From assembly GCA_902537275.1 (NCBI GenBank), contig CACBAW010000008.1, forward strand, positions 1 to 32,466: a stretch of DNA of 32,466 nt, in the 5' to 3' direction. Source of the stretch: an uncultured Synechococcaceae cyanobacterium (GTDB taxonomy: Bacteria > Cyanobacteriota > Cyanobacteriia > PCC-6307 > Cyanobiaceae). Numbering within the stretch: the stretch's first letter is position 1; each line of letters begins with the position of its first letter. Below the pieces are notes generated by a model. The model ran no database searches. It worked only from the letters and a program-made list of their open reading frames with translations, and had not been told where the DNA came from. The translations under genes were made by a program, and so were the position numbers. Below, piece after piece: positions 1 through 8,637 of the stretch.

Positions 1-1202
1 ACCTTTATTACTTTATTGGTAAAGATAAAAATTTTCAGGACGTATCTGGTTGTGGGAATACTATTGCAGCAAATAGAGGATTAGTTAGAAAACTAATAAT
101 TGAATCATTAAAGTGTTGGGCGAGTGAATTTGGAGTAGACGGTTTTAGATTTGATTTAGGTATTGCCTTATCAAGAGGAGAAAATCTCTCACCACTCGAT
201 AATCCTCCAATTTTTGAAGATATAGAATGTGAACCAGAACTTATTGATATAAAGTTTATAAGTGAGCCATGGGATTGTGGTGGTTTATATAAATTAGGTG
301 ATTTCCCATCTAAGAATACTTTCACTTGGAACGGTCATTTTAGAGATGATTTGCGAAGATTTTGGAAGGGAGATAAAGATACAGCTTGGAATATGAGCGA
401 TAAAATCAAAGGTACTCCATCGATTTATAAACAAGATACTATTTTTCCAAAATCAATAAACTTTATTACTTCACATGATGGATTCACTTTAAAAGATTTA
501 GTAAATTTCAATAGAAAACATAATTTTGCCAACAGAGAGCAAAACAGAGATGGTGATAACCATAACAATTCTTGGAATCATGGTGTAGAGGGACCAACTA
601 CAAACTTATTAATTAATGATTTAAGAAAGCGACAGCAAAAAAATCTTATTCTTAGTTTACTTATCTCTAAAGGTGTTCCAATGATACTCATGGGCGATGA
701 AATAGGAAGATCACAAGGCGGTAACAATAATTCTTGGTGCCAAAATAATTTATTGGGCTGGATGAATTGGGAACATGGTCAACAAGATTTGGAATTATTA
801 GAATATTTTAAATACGTTATAAAAATCAGAAAAAAATTAATAAACATTTTTAATCCATCATTCTCCCCTAATAATCAAACCAATGAAAATTATCCAACAT
901 ATTATTGGCATGGAACAAAGTTAAATAATCCCGATTGGAGTAGTTGGTCTCACACAGTTGCTTTTAGCATTAACAAAGGCATTACTAATCCGCTGGTCTG
1001 GATAGGTTTGAATGCATATTCAAAAAGTATCGATTTCCCCTTGCCAAAATGTAAATATAATTGGTTAAAAGTTATTGACACTAGCATGTCTGAGATTTTT
1101 GAACCCTTAACTATCAATGAAAAATTTGTTTCAATAAACAGTAGAAGCTCTTTATTAATCATTTCAGAAGAAGTATTTGGGGCAAAAAATAATTTATTCT
1201 AA
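1..1202 (+). CDS. glgX: Glycogen debranching enzyme (isoamylase/GlgX, GH13), 3' part
   Basis: The frame is open from the left edge (codons in phase with base 3) to TAA at 1200-1202, so the start lies outside the window and about 400 residues of the C-terminal part are present. The GH13 alpha-amylase signatures are visible: DGFRFDL (nucleophile Asp codon near 153), SEPWD with the acid/base Glu near 262, and TSHDGFTL with the third carboxylate near 477. The order and spacing fit an isoamylase-type debranching enzyme that cleaves alpha-1,6 branches in glycogen, a cytoplasmic step of night-time glycogen breakdown in cyanobacteria. The motifs QNRDGDNHNNSWNHG and LLISKGVPMILMGDE are also typical of GlgX/TreX. 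It converges on tRNA-Gly with no spacer beyond the discriminator base. Family assignment is firm; GlgX versus plant-type isoamylase cannot be separated from this fragment. Confidence 0.92.
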   Translation, partial: LYYFIGKDKNFQDVSGCGNTIAANRGLVRKLIIESLKCWASEFGVDGFRFDLGIALSRGENLSPLDNPPIFEDIECEPELIDIKFISEPWDCGGLYKLGDFPSKNTFTWNGHFRDDLRRFWKGDKDTAWNMSDKIKGTPSIYKQDTIFPKSINFITSHDGFTLKDLVNFNRKHNFANREQNRDGDNHNNSWNHGVEGPTTNLLINDLRKRQQKNLILSLLISKGVPMILMGDEIGRSQGGNNNSWCQNNLLGWMNWEHGQQDLELLEYFKYVIKIRKKLINIFNPSFSPNNQTNENYPTYYWHGTKLNNPDWSSWSHTVAFSINKGITNPLVWIGLNAYSKSIDFPLPKCKYNWLKVIDTSMSEIFEPLTINEKFVSINSRSSLLIISEEVFGAKNNLF

Positions 1203-1273
1203 AGCGGGCGGCGGGAATCGAACCCGCATCTTCAGCTTGGAAGGCTGAGGTTTTACCACTAAACCACGCCCGC
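1203..1273 (-). tRNA. tRNA-Gly (anticodon UCC)
   Basis: Read on the minus strand, the acceptor arm GCGGGCG pairs with CGCCCGC and leaves T as discriminator (U73, as is usual for tRNA-Gly). The D arm contains GTTTAGTGGTAAAAC. The anticodon stem TCAGC/GCTGA closes the seven-base loop CTTCCAA, giving anticodon TCC for GGA glycine codons. The T arm is GCGGG-TTCGATT-CCCGC. CCA is not encoded. The gene begins one base after the debranching-enzyme stop, on the opposite strand. No attachment-site repeat or integrase is seen nearby. Confidence 0.97.
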
Positions 1274-1334
1274 ATTAAGTAATAGAATTACCATTGCAAT
1301 AATACATTATCAAACAATCAACAAAGCAAAAAGA

Positions 1335-2732
1335 TTGGAAAATTCACACTCGAAAAAAAATATTACTAGATCAACAACAAGATTAATGTTCTCTTATGGA
1401 TTAGGAGATGCAGGCACAGGTTTAGTCGCGACGCAATTTGGTTTTTTCCTCTTCAAATTCTTTATTTCTGCTGGTTTACCAGTAATAATTGCAGGTTCAT
1501 TATTAATGCTAATAAAGATATGGGATGCAGTAAATGATCCGTTAATTGGATGGTTAAGTGATCGTACTAAATCAAGATGGGGGCCAAGAATCCCTTGGAT
1601 GGTAGTAGCCTCTGTTCCTCTTGGTTTCTCTTTAGCTGCAATATGGTGGACACCTACTGGCTCCGTGCTAACCAAGACTATTTACTATGCCATAATTTCT
1701 ATAATCGTAATGACTGCTTATACAAGTATTAATCTTCCTTTTGCAGCTCTATCTACTGAAATTTCTGAAAAAACAGCAATAAGAACAAGACTTAACGCAT
1801 CTAGATTTACTGGCTCAATAATTGCAGGACTAACTGGTTTAATAATTGCTGGAGTTGTATTGGGTTCTGAAGGATCCGCAAATAATGAATATTTTTTAAT
1901 GGGTAAAATAAGCGGATGTATTGCAGTTGCTACAACATTAATTTCTTGTTGGGGATTGGCTCCATTTGCCAAAAAAGCAAGAAGGCCTTCAGGAAAAGTT
2001 GAAGCTGTAACACTTCAATTCAAAAGGATCTTCAGAAATAAAAAATTTCTAAAAGTTATTACGCTTTATATTCTTCTCTGGTGCGCCTTACAATTGATGC
2101 AAACAGTAGCTTTAATCTATGTAGAGGATGTACTGAATGTACCCACATATATTGCTAAGTGGATCCCGATACCTTTCCAAATCAGCGCTTTGGTGGGTTT
2201 ACAAATATGGACCAGAGTATCAAATAAATTAAACAGGATTTCAGCATTAAACTATGGAGCGATTATGTGGATTATTTCATGTACAGCAGCTTTATTTTTA
2301 CCTTCATTATCAAAAATTTCAGGAGTTGGAGATAGTCTATTCCTAAATGCCGGCAACATATTTCTCTTCATTCTTTTAATTTTCATAATCTGTCTAATTG
2401 GAATTGGAGCTTCAACCGCTTTTCTTATCCCTTGGTCACTACTTCCTGATGCAATAGACGAAGATCCAGAGAAACCAGCAGGATTATATACTGCTTGGAT
2501 GGTTCTTATTCAGAAGATTGGTATCGCGTTTAGTGTTCAATTATTAGGATTTTTATTGTATTTATCAGGCTATCAATCATGCTTTATTGACAAGGATGGT
2601 CTAAATATTATTGAACAATGTTACTCAGCACAATTAACTATCAGATTATGTATTGGATTTATACCCTCAATACTGGTAATAATTGGTCTTTTAATCATGA
2701 GAAAATGGGATCGAAAATTAATTACAAACTAA
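1335..2732 (+). CDS. GPH-family (MelB-like) MFS sugar:cation symporter
   Basis: A 465-residue polytopic membrane protein with about twelve hydrophobic segments. The N-terminal signature around YGLGDAGTG, followed by WDAVNDPLIGWLSDRTKSRWGPR, marks the glycoside-pentoside-hexuronide:cation symporter family (MelB type) of the inner membrane. The first open start is TTG at 1335, and an ATG at 1386 would remove 17 charged N-terminal residues; family alignment would decide. The Prochlorococcus glucose transporter characterised from strain SS120 (Pro1404, GlcH) was, as I recall, first annotated melB-like, so this could be its orthologue, but I cannot confirm that here. The gene lies next to a glycogen-debranching gene and only 9 bp before the mlaE-like permease. 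The sugar specificity is not readable from the sequence. Confidence 0.85.
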   Translation: MENSHSKKNITRSTTRLMFSYGLGDAGTGLVATQFGFFLFKFFISAGLPVIIAGSLLMLIKIWDAVNDPLIGWLSDRTKSRWGPRIPWMVVASVPLGFSLAAIWWTPTGSVLTKTIYYAIISIIVMTAYTSINLPFAALSTEISEKTAIRTRLNASRFTGSIIAGLTGLIIAGVVLGSEGSANNEYFLMGKISGCIAVATTLISCWGLAPFAKKARRPSGKVEAVTLQFKRIFRNKKFLKVITLYILLWCALQLMQTVALIYVEDVLNVPTYIAKWIPIPFQISALVGLQIWTRVSNKLNRISALNYGAIMWIISCTAALFLPSLSKISGVGDSLFLNAGNIFLFILLIFIICLIGIGASTAFLIPWSLLPDAIDEDPEKPAGLYTAWMVLIQKIGIAFSVQLLGFLLYLSGYQSCFIDKDGLNIIEQCYSAQLTIRLCIGFIPSILVIIGLLIMRKWDRKLITN

Positions 2733-2741
2733 TATAAAGAT

Positions 2742-3497
2742 ATGTATTACCTCAATTTTTTCAAAAGACTTCTAAGCAGCTTGATCATTGGCGGGCAAGC
2801 AATTAATTTTATCTTTAAGGGTAAAATTTCCAAAAATGATCTGTTCGACCAACTTATGGAGTCAGGTCCTGGCAGTTTATTAATTGTATTAATTACAGGA
2901 ATTGCCGCAGGTACAGTTTTTAATATTCAAGTTGCATCACAACTTACAAGCATGGGGGTTTCAAGTGAAATTGGAGGTTTATTAGCAGTAGGCATGGCTA
3001 GAGAAATGGCTCCTCTTCTAACTGCTACTTTAATGACTGGAAAGGTTGCGACTGCATATGCTGCACAACTGGGCACTATGAAGGTCACAGAACAAATTGA
3101 GGCAATAACCATGTTAAGGACCGAACCAGTCCAATATTTGGTAGTCCCAAGGTTACTATCGATGGTAATAATGTCTCCAATACAGTGTCTTTTATTTTTG
3201 TTTGTAGCTTTATGGAGTGGACAAATTTGGAGCACAATTTTTTATAAAGTTCCTCCAATAGTTTTTTGGACATCTGTAAGATCAGGTAATGTGAGCTTAA
3301 CAAGTACAGACTTAACTTCAATGTTAATAAAATCTGTAGTGTTCGGATTACTTATTTCAATCATTGCTTGTGGATATGGACTCACAACTAAAGGTGGTCC
3401 AAAAGAAGTTGGAACAAGTACAACAGGCGCAGTTGTAATGACTCTCGTTACTGTATCTTTAATGGATGTATTACTAACGCAAATTTTATTTGGATGA
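2742..3497 (+). CDS. mlaE: MlaE-family lipid ABC transporter permease (Ycf63-like)
   Basis: A 251-residue integral membrane protein of the MlaE/YrbE permease family, also known from algal plastids as Ycf63. Typical stretches include GPGSLLIVLITGIAAGTVF, the GLLAVGMAREMAPLLTA helix, and a C-terminal GYGLTTKGGPKEVGTSTTGAVV block. The family forms the membrane part of ABC systems that move phospholipids between inner and outer membranes, with an MlaF-like ATPase and an MCE-domain substrate protein; neither partner is in this window, so they must lie elsewhere. ATG start at 2742. The 3' end abuts the DUF3119 gene, which may begin inside it. Its position in a run with plsY suits a lipid role. Confidence 0.92.
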   Translation: MYYLNFFKRLLSSLIIGGQAINFIFKGKISKNDLFDQLMESGPGSLLIVLITGIAAGTVFNIQVASQLTSMGVSSEIGGLLAVGMAREMAPLLTATLMTGKVATAYAAQLGTMKVTEQIEAITMLRTEPVQYLVVPRLLSMVIMSPIQCLLFLFVALWSGQIWSTIFYKVPPIVFWTSVRSGNVSLTSTDLTSMLIKSVVFGLLISIIACGYGLTTKGGPKEVGTSTTGAVVMTLVTVSLMDVLLTQILFG

Positions 3498-3501
3498 TTC
3501 T

Positions 3502-3906
3502 ATGTTTAACACTAAATCAAAAAAAAAGGAACCAGTAATAATATCTCCATCATTTCAGTTGCCAATTATTCTAATTGTTTTAAGTTTTATGCTTTTGTTT
3601 TTGAATATTGGTTCTTTACCGACAATAGTTTTTGCTTCTTTTAGCTTTTTTTTATTACTTCAGTCATTTACCTTAAGAATAAAAATAACAAACGATGATT
3701 TTATCGTTTTACAATTAGGGAAAGAAATTAGAACTTTTCCATTCAAGAACTGGATATCATGGAAATTCTTTTTCCCTATAATCCCAGGTATTTTTTATTT
3801 TAGAGAAAAATCCAGTCCTCATTTATTACCAATTTTATTTAATCCAAAGCAATTAAAAGATGAGCTCATGAAAAAAGTTGACTCCCTGGAAATTAAAAAT
3901 TCTTAA
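3502..3906 (+). CDS. DUF3119-family membrane protein
   Basis: About 134 residues with two adjacent hydrophobic segments (roughly residues 16-52), then a soluble tail containing the FPFKNWISWKFFFPIIPG and FYFREK..PHLLPILFNPKQL blocks that I recognise as the cyanobacterial DUF3119 family. Function unknown; the fold looks like a small membrane-anchored domain. I chose the ATG at 3502, four bases after the mlaE stop. A TTG at 3490 is in frame and would give an 8-base overlap and four extra residues. Tight coupling to mlaE and closeness to DUF3086 and plsY suggest an envelope-lipid context, which is inference only. Confidence 0.85.
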   Translation: MFNTKSKKKEPVIISPSFQLPIILIVLSFMLLFLNIGSLPTIVFASFSFFLLLQSFTLRIKITNDDFIVLQLGKEIRTFPFKNWISWKFFFPIIPGIFYFREKSSPHLLPILFNPKQLKDELMKKVDSLEIKNS

Positions 3907-3941
3907 AATTCAGACTTTGCCAAATCATCAAAATTATTTAA

Positions 3942-4952
3942 ATGACCAATACAGAAATTTCCGACAATAATCCTGAAAAGGAATTAAAAATAGATAAGTC
4001 AATTTCAGATGATAAAACAAAACAAATTAATAAGAAAAATTCAACTCAAAATAAAAAAATTACACCGAAAAACGATAAATCAACTAAATCTTTCGATGAA
4101 ATTTCTAATGAAATTTTTAGAGATCTCCTTTCAAAAAAAGATTCTTTAGTTAAAGAAATAAAAGATTTAGAAACAAAAAAAAATGAAATAGAAAAAGATA
4201 TTGAGTCCAACTTTAAAGGACAGTCAGACAATATCGCTAAAAGAGTTAAAGGCTTTCAAGAGTACTTAACTGGAGCTTTGCAGAATCTTTCACAAAACGT
4301 AGAGAAACTTGAATTAGTTTCTCAACCAATAATCGTAAAGCCTTCTCCCCTTGATGAGAAAAAGCAAGACAATAGCACAAATAATGTAGTTAATGTTCCT
4401 GCTCTTTCCGAGACATTTAAGCCAGATGAAGAGATTATCAAAAGTTGCTTTTCAAGTTTCACAGAACAACCCGACTTTTATGCAGAACCTTGGAAATTAA
4501 GACGGAGTCTTGATTCCTCAGATATAGAAATTATGAATGATTGGTTCTTTAACATGGGCGGAAGAGGTTCTCTTGAAAGTAGAGGTTCTCGACAAAAAAA
4601 TGCCTTGTTATCAGCTGGCTTAATATCTATTCTTGGCGAATTATATGGAGATCAATTTCAGACTCTTATTTTAGCTTCGCAGCCTGAACGATTAGGTGAA
4701 TGGAGAAGAATTCTTCAAGATTCACTTGGTCTAACAAGGGATGACTTTGGACCTAATAGTGGGATTGTTCTGTTTGAAAGGCCTGAAGGTGTCATCGAAA
4801 GAGCTGACAGATTAGAAGCCAATGATGAATTGCCATTTATTATCATTGATGCTGCAGAAACTTCTGTTGAAATTCCAATTCTTCAATTCCCATTATGGGT
4901 TGCATTTGCTGGTTCAGATAATGAAATTTACGATGATCTTGAACTAAACTAA
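3942..4952 (+). CDS. DUF3086-domain protein with N-terminal coiled coil
   Basis: A 336-residue soluble protein of a cyanobacteria-specific family (DUF3086). Residues 1-50 are a Lys/Asp/Asn-rich, probably disordered tail. Residues about 50-125 are strongly heptad-like (runs such as [16 protein letters not shown]) and predict a coiled coil. From about residue 165 a globular domain follows, with motifs [27 protein letters not shown] and [20 protein letters not shown]. No catalytic motif is evident and the function is unknown. ATG start at 3942. It lies 35 bp after DUF3119 and 5 bp before plsY, so it is probably cotranscribed with them. Confidence 0.87.
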   Translation: MTNTEISDNNPEKELKIDKSISDDKTKQINKKNSTQNKKITPKNDKSTKSFDEISNEIFRDLLSKKDSLVKEIKDLETKKNEIEKDIESNFKGQSDNIAKRVKGFQEYLTGALQNLSQNVEKLELVSQPIIVKPSPLDEKKQDNSTNNVVNVPALSETFKPDEEIIKSCFSSFTEQPDFYAEPWKLRRSLDSSDIEIMNDWFFNMGGRGSLESRGSRQKNALLSAGLISILGELYGDQFQTLILASQPERLGEWRRILQDSLGLTRDDFGPNSGIVLFERPEGVIERADRLEANDELPFIIIDAAETSVEIPILQFPLWVAFAGSDNEIYDDLELN

Positions 4953-4957
4953 GGTTT

Positions 4958-5551
4958 ATGAATATCTTAATAATTTTTACAAGTTATCTTTTAGGATCTC
5001 TCCCGACAGGTTTTTTATTTGGAAAATATCTCAAAAATATAGATCTAAGAACTATTGGTTCTGGATCTACAGGTGCCACAAATGTCTTAAGAAATGTTGG
5101 GAAATGGCCAGCACTTTTTGTATTTATCATTGACGTTGGGAAAGGCCTTATTGCAGTAAAAATTGCTCAATATTATACAGATCAAGGATTAATAGAGGTA
5201 ATAGCAGGGATAGCCGCTATCTCAGGACATATTTGGCCAATTTGGCTTAGAGGTAAAGGAGGGAAAGCTGTTGCTACTGGATTAGGTATGTTTTTAGCTC
5301 TTTCTTGGAAAGTTGGACTAGCATCTCTTGGCATTTTTTTAATAGTTCTAACAAAAACTAAATTTGTTTCTTTATCCAGTATTTCAGCTGCAATCTTACT
5401 TCCTATTTTTATGTTTTTTTATTTAAGTAAATTTATGCACTCATACTTTTTTATAAGTTTAATTGTGGCATTTTTAGTAATCTGGAAACATAGAACAAAC
5501 ATAACGAGATTGATTAAGGGAGAAGAATCCAAAATTAATCAGAATCAATAG
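4958..5551 (+). CDS. plsY: Glycerol-3-phosphate acyltransferase PlsY
   Basis: A 197-residue inner-membrane enzyme that transfers the acyl group of acyl-phosphate to glycerol-3-phosphate, the first committed step of phospholipid synthesis. The family signatures are clear: [15 protein letters not shown] at the N-terminus, [16 protein letters not shown], then [22 protein letters not shown]. Five or so membrane segments are predicted. ATG at 4958, preceded by AAGG five bases after the DUF3086 stop. Its last 17 bases overlap the 3' end of pyrF on the opposite strand. Confidence 0.97.
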   Translation: MNILIIFTSYLLGSLPTGFLFGKYLKNIDLRTIGSGSTGATNVLRNVGKWPALFVFIIDVGKGLIAVKIAQYYTDQGLIEVIAGIAAISGHIWPIWLRGKGGKAVATGLGMFLALSWKVGLASLGIFLIVLTKTKFVSLSSISAAILLPIFMFFYLSKFMHSYFFISLIVAFLVIWKHRTNITRLIKGEESKINQNQ

Positions 5552-6263
5552 ATTTAAATATTTCTATTAGAGCTTTATTAGGATCTAAAGCTTTTGAAAT
5601 TGATCTGCCAATGACTAACTTAGAAGCACCATTATCTAAAGCTTCATAGGGAGTCATAATTCTATTTTGATCATCTTTAATGTCAACATTTAATCTGATA
5701 CCTGGTGTAATAAGTTCAAAATTATCCTTATAAATAGATCTCAACATTTTTACCTCCCAAGGGGAACAAACACATCCATCTAATCCGGCATCAAAAGATA
5801 ACTTTGCAAGTCTCAATACATTCTCCTCAATTGAATTATTTCTATCAAGATCAGTTTGAAAATCTATAAGAGAAAAGCTTGTTAAAACAGTTATTCCTAT
5901 TACCAATGGAGGTTTTACACTGACTGAGGTGGCTCCTTCTAAAGATGCTTTTTTCGAATCCTTAAGAGCTTTTAAACCTGCTGAAGCATGAATAGAAATT
6001 ATATCAACCCCTAATTTTGAAACTTGGAAACATGCTGCTCGCATGGTATTTGGAATATCATGAAATTTTAAGTCTAAAAAAATTTTTTTATTTAAACCTT
6101 TAAATATTTCAATAACCCTCGGACCTTCCCTAACAAAAAGTTCTAAACCAACTTTCACCCACTTAATATAAGGACATTTTTCCAAAAGTAATTTTGCTTG
6201 ACTTACATCTAATCCATCAATTGCCAATATTATTTTATCCTCCGAATTAAATCTGTTATTCAT
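5535..6263 (-). CDS. pyrF: Orotidine-5'-phosphate decarboxylase
   Basis: About 242 residues forming a TIM barrel that decarboxylates OMP to UMP, the last step of de novo pyrimidine synthesis. The catalytic Asp-x-Lys-x-x-Asp array is present in [10 protein letters not shown] (about D64, K66, D69). The phosphate-binding end has TPGIRL and the terminal [12 protein letters not shown]. This is the group-I bacterial type. An in-frame TTG lies one codon upstream of the ATG at 6261-6263; I use the ATG, six bases after the tyrS stop. It is the last gene of a DUF1825-tyrS-pyrF run and overlaps plsY tail to tail by 17 bp. Confidence 0.96.
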   Translation of the reverse strand: MNNRFNSEDKIILAIDGLDVSQAKLLLEKCPYIKWVKVGLELFVREGPRVIEIFKGLNKKIFLDLKFHDIPNTMRAACFQVSKLGVDIISIHASAGLKALKDSKKASLEGATSVSVKPPLVIGITVLTSFSLIDFQTDLDRNNSIEENVLRLAKLSFDAGLDGCVCSPWEVKMLRSIYKDNFELITPGIRLNVDIKDDQNRIMTPYEALDNGASKLVIGRSISKALDPNKALIEIFKSIDSD

Positions 6264-6269
6264 CAATTT

Positions 6270-7508
6270 TCAGTTTTCAAACCTCTTAATTATTTTTTTT
6301 CCAATTTGCAAAATTTTTCCTTCCAAATCATTTTTTGAATTAAAAACTAAATCAGGATTTATTACTTTCTGACTATCAATTTTTACACCCCCACCTTTAA
6401 TAGATCTTTTGGATTCGCTGCTAGATTTGAAAAGTTTTAGAGCACTTAATAAGTAGAAAAACTTTACTGGAAAAACTACTTCTTGCAAAGAAATCTCTGG
6501 AATTTCTCCAACTTTTTCTTTTTGTCCAAGAAATAATTTTTCGGAGGTTGATTGCGCCTTTAATGCTTCTTGGACCCCATGGAATAAAGTAGTAACTTCT
6601 AAAGCCATTCTCCTCTGTAATTCACGAGGATTTGAGTTTTCCAGAAAATTTAAATCTAATTCAGTAAGTAATTCAAAATAGGTGGGTATTATACTATCGG
6701 GTACTTTTTCTAATTTTGAATACATTGAAAGAGGATCTTCAGTTAAACCGACGGTGTTAAATTCAGATTTACTCATCTTCTTAATTCCATCTAAACCTGT
6801 CAAAATTGGCAGCAGAACACCAAATTGAGGGTCTTGTTTAAAATGCCTTTGAAGATCTCTTCCTATTGCAATATTAAATTTCTGATCTGTGCCTCCAATC
6901 TCAATATCTGATTGAACAATTACCGAATCGTAACCTTGTAATAGTGGATATAAGAATTCATGCAAAGCAATTGGGACTTGCGAAGTGTACCTTTTATTAA
7001 ATTCCTCTTTAGCTAGCATTTGACTAACTGTTGCACTCCCCATTAATTCTATTATCGAATTAAGATTTAATCCTTTTAACCATTCACTGTTATATCTAAT
7101 TTCTATTCTATCTTTTGAATCAAAATCTAAAATAGATTCCTTGGCTGGCTTTCCCATCCCTAGTTGGGTTAAGTATGTTTTTGCATTATCCTTGACTTGT
7201 TTTTCCGATAATTGAACTCTTGTTTTGTTTTTTCCCGTTGGATCTCCAATTTGAGCAGTAAAATCCCCAATAATTAAGACTGCAATATGTCCATTATCTT
7301 GGAATGCCCTTAGTTTTTTAAACAATATGCTGTGCCCAAGATGAATATCGGTTCCAGTTGGATCGATACCGAGTTTAACCCTTAATTTTTTATTATTTTT
7401 TTTCGCATGATCAATTATCTCCGAAAAGGTTTGATCTGTTCCCTTAATTGGAAAATATTCTTCTATTCCTCTTGACAGCCATGATGGCAATTTTAAATTA
7501 TCTGTCAT
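6270..7508 (-). CDS. tyrS: Tyrosyl-tRNA synthetase
   Basis: A 412-residue class I aminoacyl-tRNA synthetase that charges tRNA-Tyr. The HIGH-type signature is HLGH at residues 56-59 inside [15 protein letters not shown]. The second signature is KMSKS at 244-248, placing it in the TyrZ-like branch rather than the KFGKT branch. The tyrosine-recognition segment with [11 protein letters not shown] is intact. The C-terminal 70 residues ([12 protein letters not shown]) form an S4 RNA-binding domain. ATG at 7506-7508, 19 bp after the DUF1825 stop. Confidence 0.97.
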   Translation of the reverse strand: MTDNLKLPSWLSRGIEEYFPIKGTDQTFSEIIDHAKKNNKKLRVKLGIDPTGTDIHLGHSILFKKLRAFQDNGHIAVLIIGDFTAQIGDPTGKNKTRVQLSEKQVKDNAKTYLTQLGMGKPAKESILDFDSKDRIEIRYNSEWLKGLNLNSIIELMGSATVSQMLAKEEFNKRYTSQVPIALHEFLYPLLQGYDSVIVQSDIEIGGTDQKFNIAIGRDLQRHFKQDPQFGVLLPILTGLDGIKKMSKSEFNTVGLTEDPLSMYSKLEKVPDSIIPTYFELLTELDLNFLENSNPRELQRRMALEVTTLFHGVQEALKAQSTSEKLFLGQKEKVGEIPEISLQEVVFPVKFFYLLSALKLFKSSSESKRSIKGGGVKIDSQKVINPDLVFNSKNDLEGKILQIGKKIIKRFEN

Positions 7509-7527
7509 ATGGCTTTAACCGTTAACT

Positions 7528-7851
7528 TTAAGAAGTTTTATCAAGTTCATCCTTCATTCTTATTAAGGTTTTATTCATTTGATCAAACATTTGATCAGGA
7601 GTAATCCCAAATTGACTTAACTGTGTCTTTAATTGTTCTACTGTCATTTTTGCTTGAAAATCTTCAGACAATTCAAATCTCTTCATAAAAACCTTATAAC
7701 GATCCATAAGTGATTCCATTTTTTTTATAAACATTTTTTTCCCCTCTCTATCAAATTTTCCATAATCAGAGCCAAGTTTCATAAGTTCTTGGTAATCTGT
7801 AAAAAGCTTTTTAGCTTCTTCTTGAACGATGTCTGACTCAAAGAATCCCAT
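7528..7851 (-). CDS. DUF1825-family protein
   Basis: A 107-residue, highly charged and probably all-helical soluble protein. The start MGFFESDIVQEEAKKLF and the segments YGKFDREGKKMF, YKVFMKRFELSEDF and MTVEQLKTQLSQFG match the cyanobacterial DUF1825 family. Function unknown. A longer frame with 11 more residues exists upstream, but family members begin at MGFF, so I chose the ATG at 7849-7851. It is the first gene of the run leading to tyrS and pyrF. The 150 bp between it and the divergent GIY-YIG gene must hold promoters for both directions. Confidence 0.88.
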   Translation of the reverse strand: MGFFESDIVQEEAKKLFTDYQELMKLGSDYGKFDREGKKMFIKKMESLMDRYKVFMKRFELSEDFQAKMTVEQLKTQLSQFGITPDQMFDQMNKTLIRMKDELDKTS

Positions 7852-8001
7852 TTCTATTTTTTTACTTCGCAGATTAAGGCTCAATTACAAGATAACAAGA
7901 ATCTTTTAAATTGATTAGAAGATTAATAAATTTTAGTTTATGAATAATTCTTTGATTTATATTCTTTCAGAATTAAATTTAGTAGACATGTTTCATAAAT
8001 A

Positions 8002-8613
8002 TTGGAAAAATTTAACGTAAATAATATTTCAAACCAAAATAGACAATTTGAATTATTTGGTTCAAATGTTAATACATCAATTAATTTTCAACATTCGAAT
8101 AATCTAAAAATCAAAGGCGAAATCCTAACTGAATGGAGGAATAGAATATATAATCACCAATTCAAAATTTCAAAAGATACTCACAACAAAACTTTGCACC
8201 AAACAAGTCTTCCTATAAATGCAGTTTCCGATGAAAGAAAAATTGATCCGTTTTCCTTGCAGCCATTATCATTGAACTTTTGGAGAACCAATCAATACAT
8301 ACACAATGGGCCAGCAATGTATTTTGTAATTGACTCGATGAAGAGTTCTAAAATAATCCTTTATATAGGAGAAACAAATTCAGCAAATAAAAGATGGAAG
8401 GGAGAACATGATTGTAAAAATTACCTCATGAACTATAAAGAAGCCCTAGCTCATAACAAACTCTCAAGTCACCAAGATATTCGTTTCTTCTTAGATGTAC
8501 CTAAAGAAGTAAAATTAAGACGTAAATTAGAACAGCAACTGATATATTTATGGTTACCACCTTTTAATAAAGAAACTCGAGATAGGTGGGCAACTACTTT
8601 CACAAACAACTAA
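8002..8613 (+). CDS. GIY-YIG nuclease-like protein
   Basis: About 203 residues. The C-terminal half carries a recognisable GIY-YIG-type core: YFV at 107-109 in place of GIY, YIGET at 121-125, R131/K133 and H136 in RWKGEH, a Glu near 177 in KLEQQLIYLW, and Asn at 189 in PPFNKE. The Tyr, Arg, Glu and Asn positions expected for catalysis are all occupied, so an active nuclease is possible. Residues 1-100 are an unassigned, Asn-rich extension. There is no ATG in frame before residue 106; the best start is TTG at 8002, just after an in-frame stop at 7996. The closeness to pepA (24 bp) suggests cotranscription. Role unknown. Confidence 0.72.
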   Translation: MEKFNVNNISNQNRQFELFGSNVNTSINFQHSNNLKIKGEILTEWRNRIYNHQFKISKDTHNKTLHQTSLPINAVSDERKIDPFSLQPLSLNFWRTNQYIHNGPAMYFVIDSMKSSKIILYIGETNSANKRWKGEHDCKNYLMNYKEALAHNKLSSHQDIRFFLDVPKEVKLRRKLEQQLIYLWLPPFNKETRDRWATTFTNN

Positions 8614-8637
8614 AAGTTAATTAAATCCATTTACCAA

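Noticed and set aside
35-325. Minus-strand frame of 96 codons opposite the start of the window
   Set aside because: It lies wholly opposite the debranching-enzyme reading frame, which carries clear GH13 motifs; the translation is Ser-rich and matches no family.
1203-1273. tRNA-Gly as an island boundary or attachment site
   Set aside because: Core metabolic genes flank it on both sides, with no integrase, no repeat of the tRNA 3' end noticed, and no shift in composition.
1285-1313. Promoter for tRNA-Gly (TTGATA, 17 bases, TAATTC on the minus strand)
   Set aside because: The -35 is acceptable, but the -10 matches only two consensus positions, so I do not list it as a feature.
7900-7924. AATCTT/AAGATT inverted repeat between DUF1825 and the GIY-YIG gene
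   Set aside because: A six-base, AT-rich match with a 13-base loop is expected by chance in such sequence.
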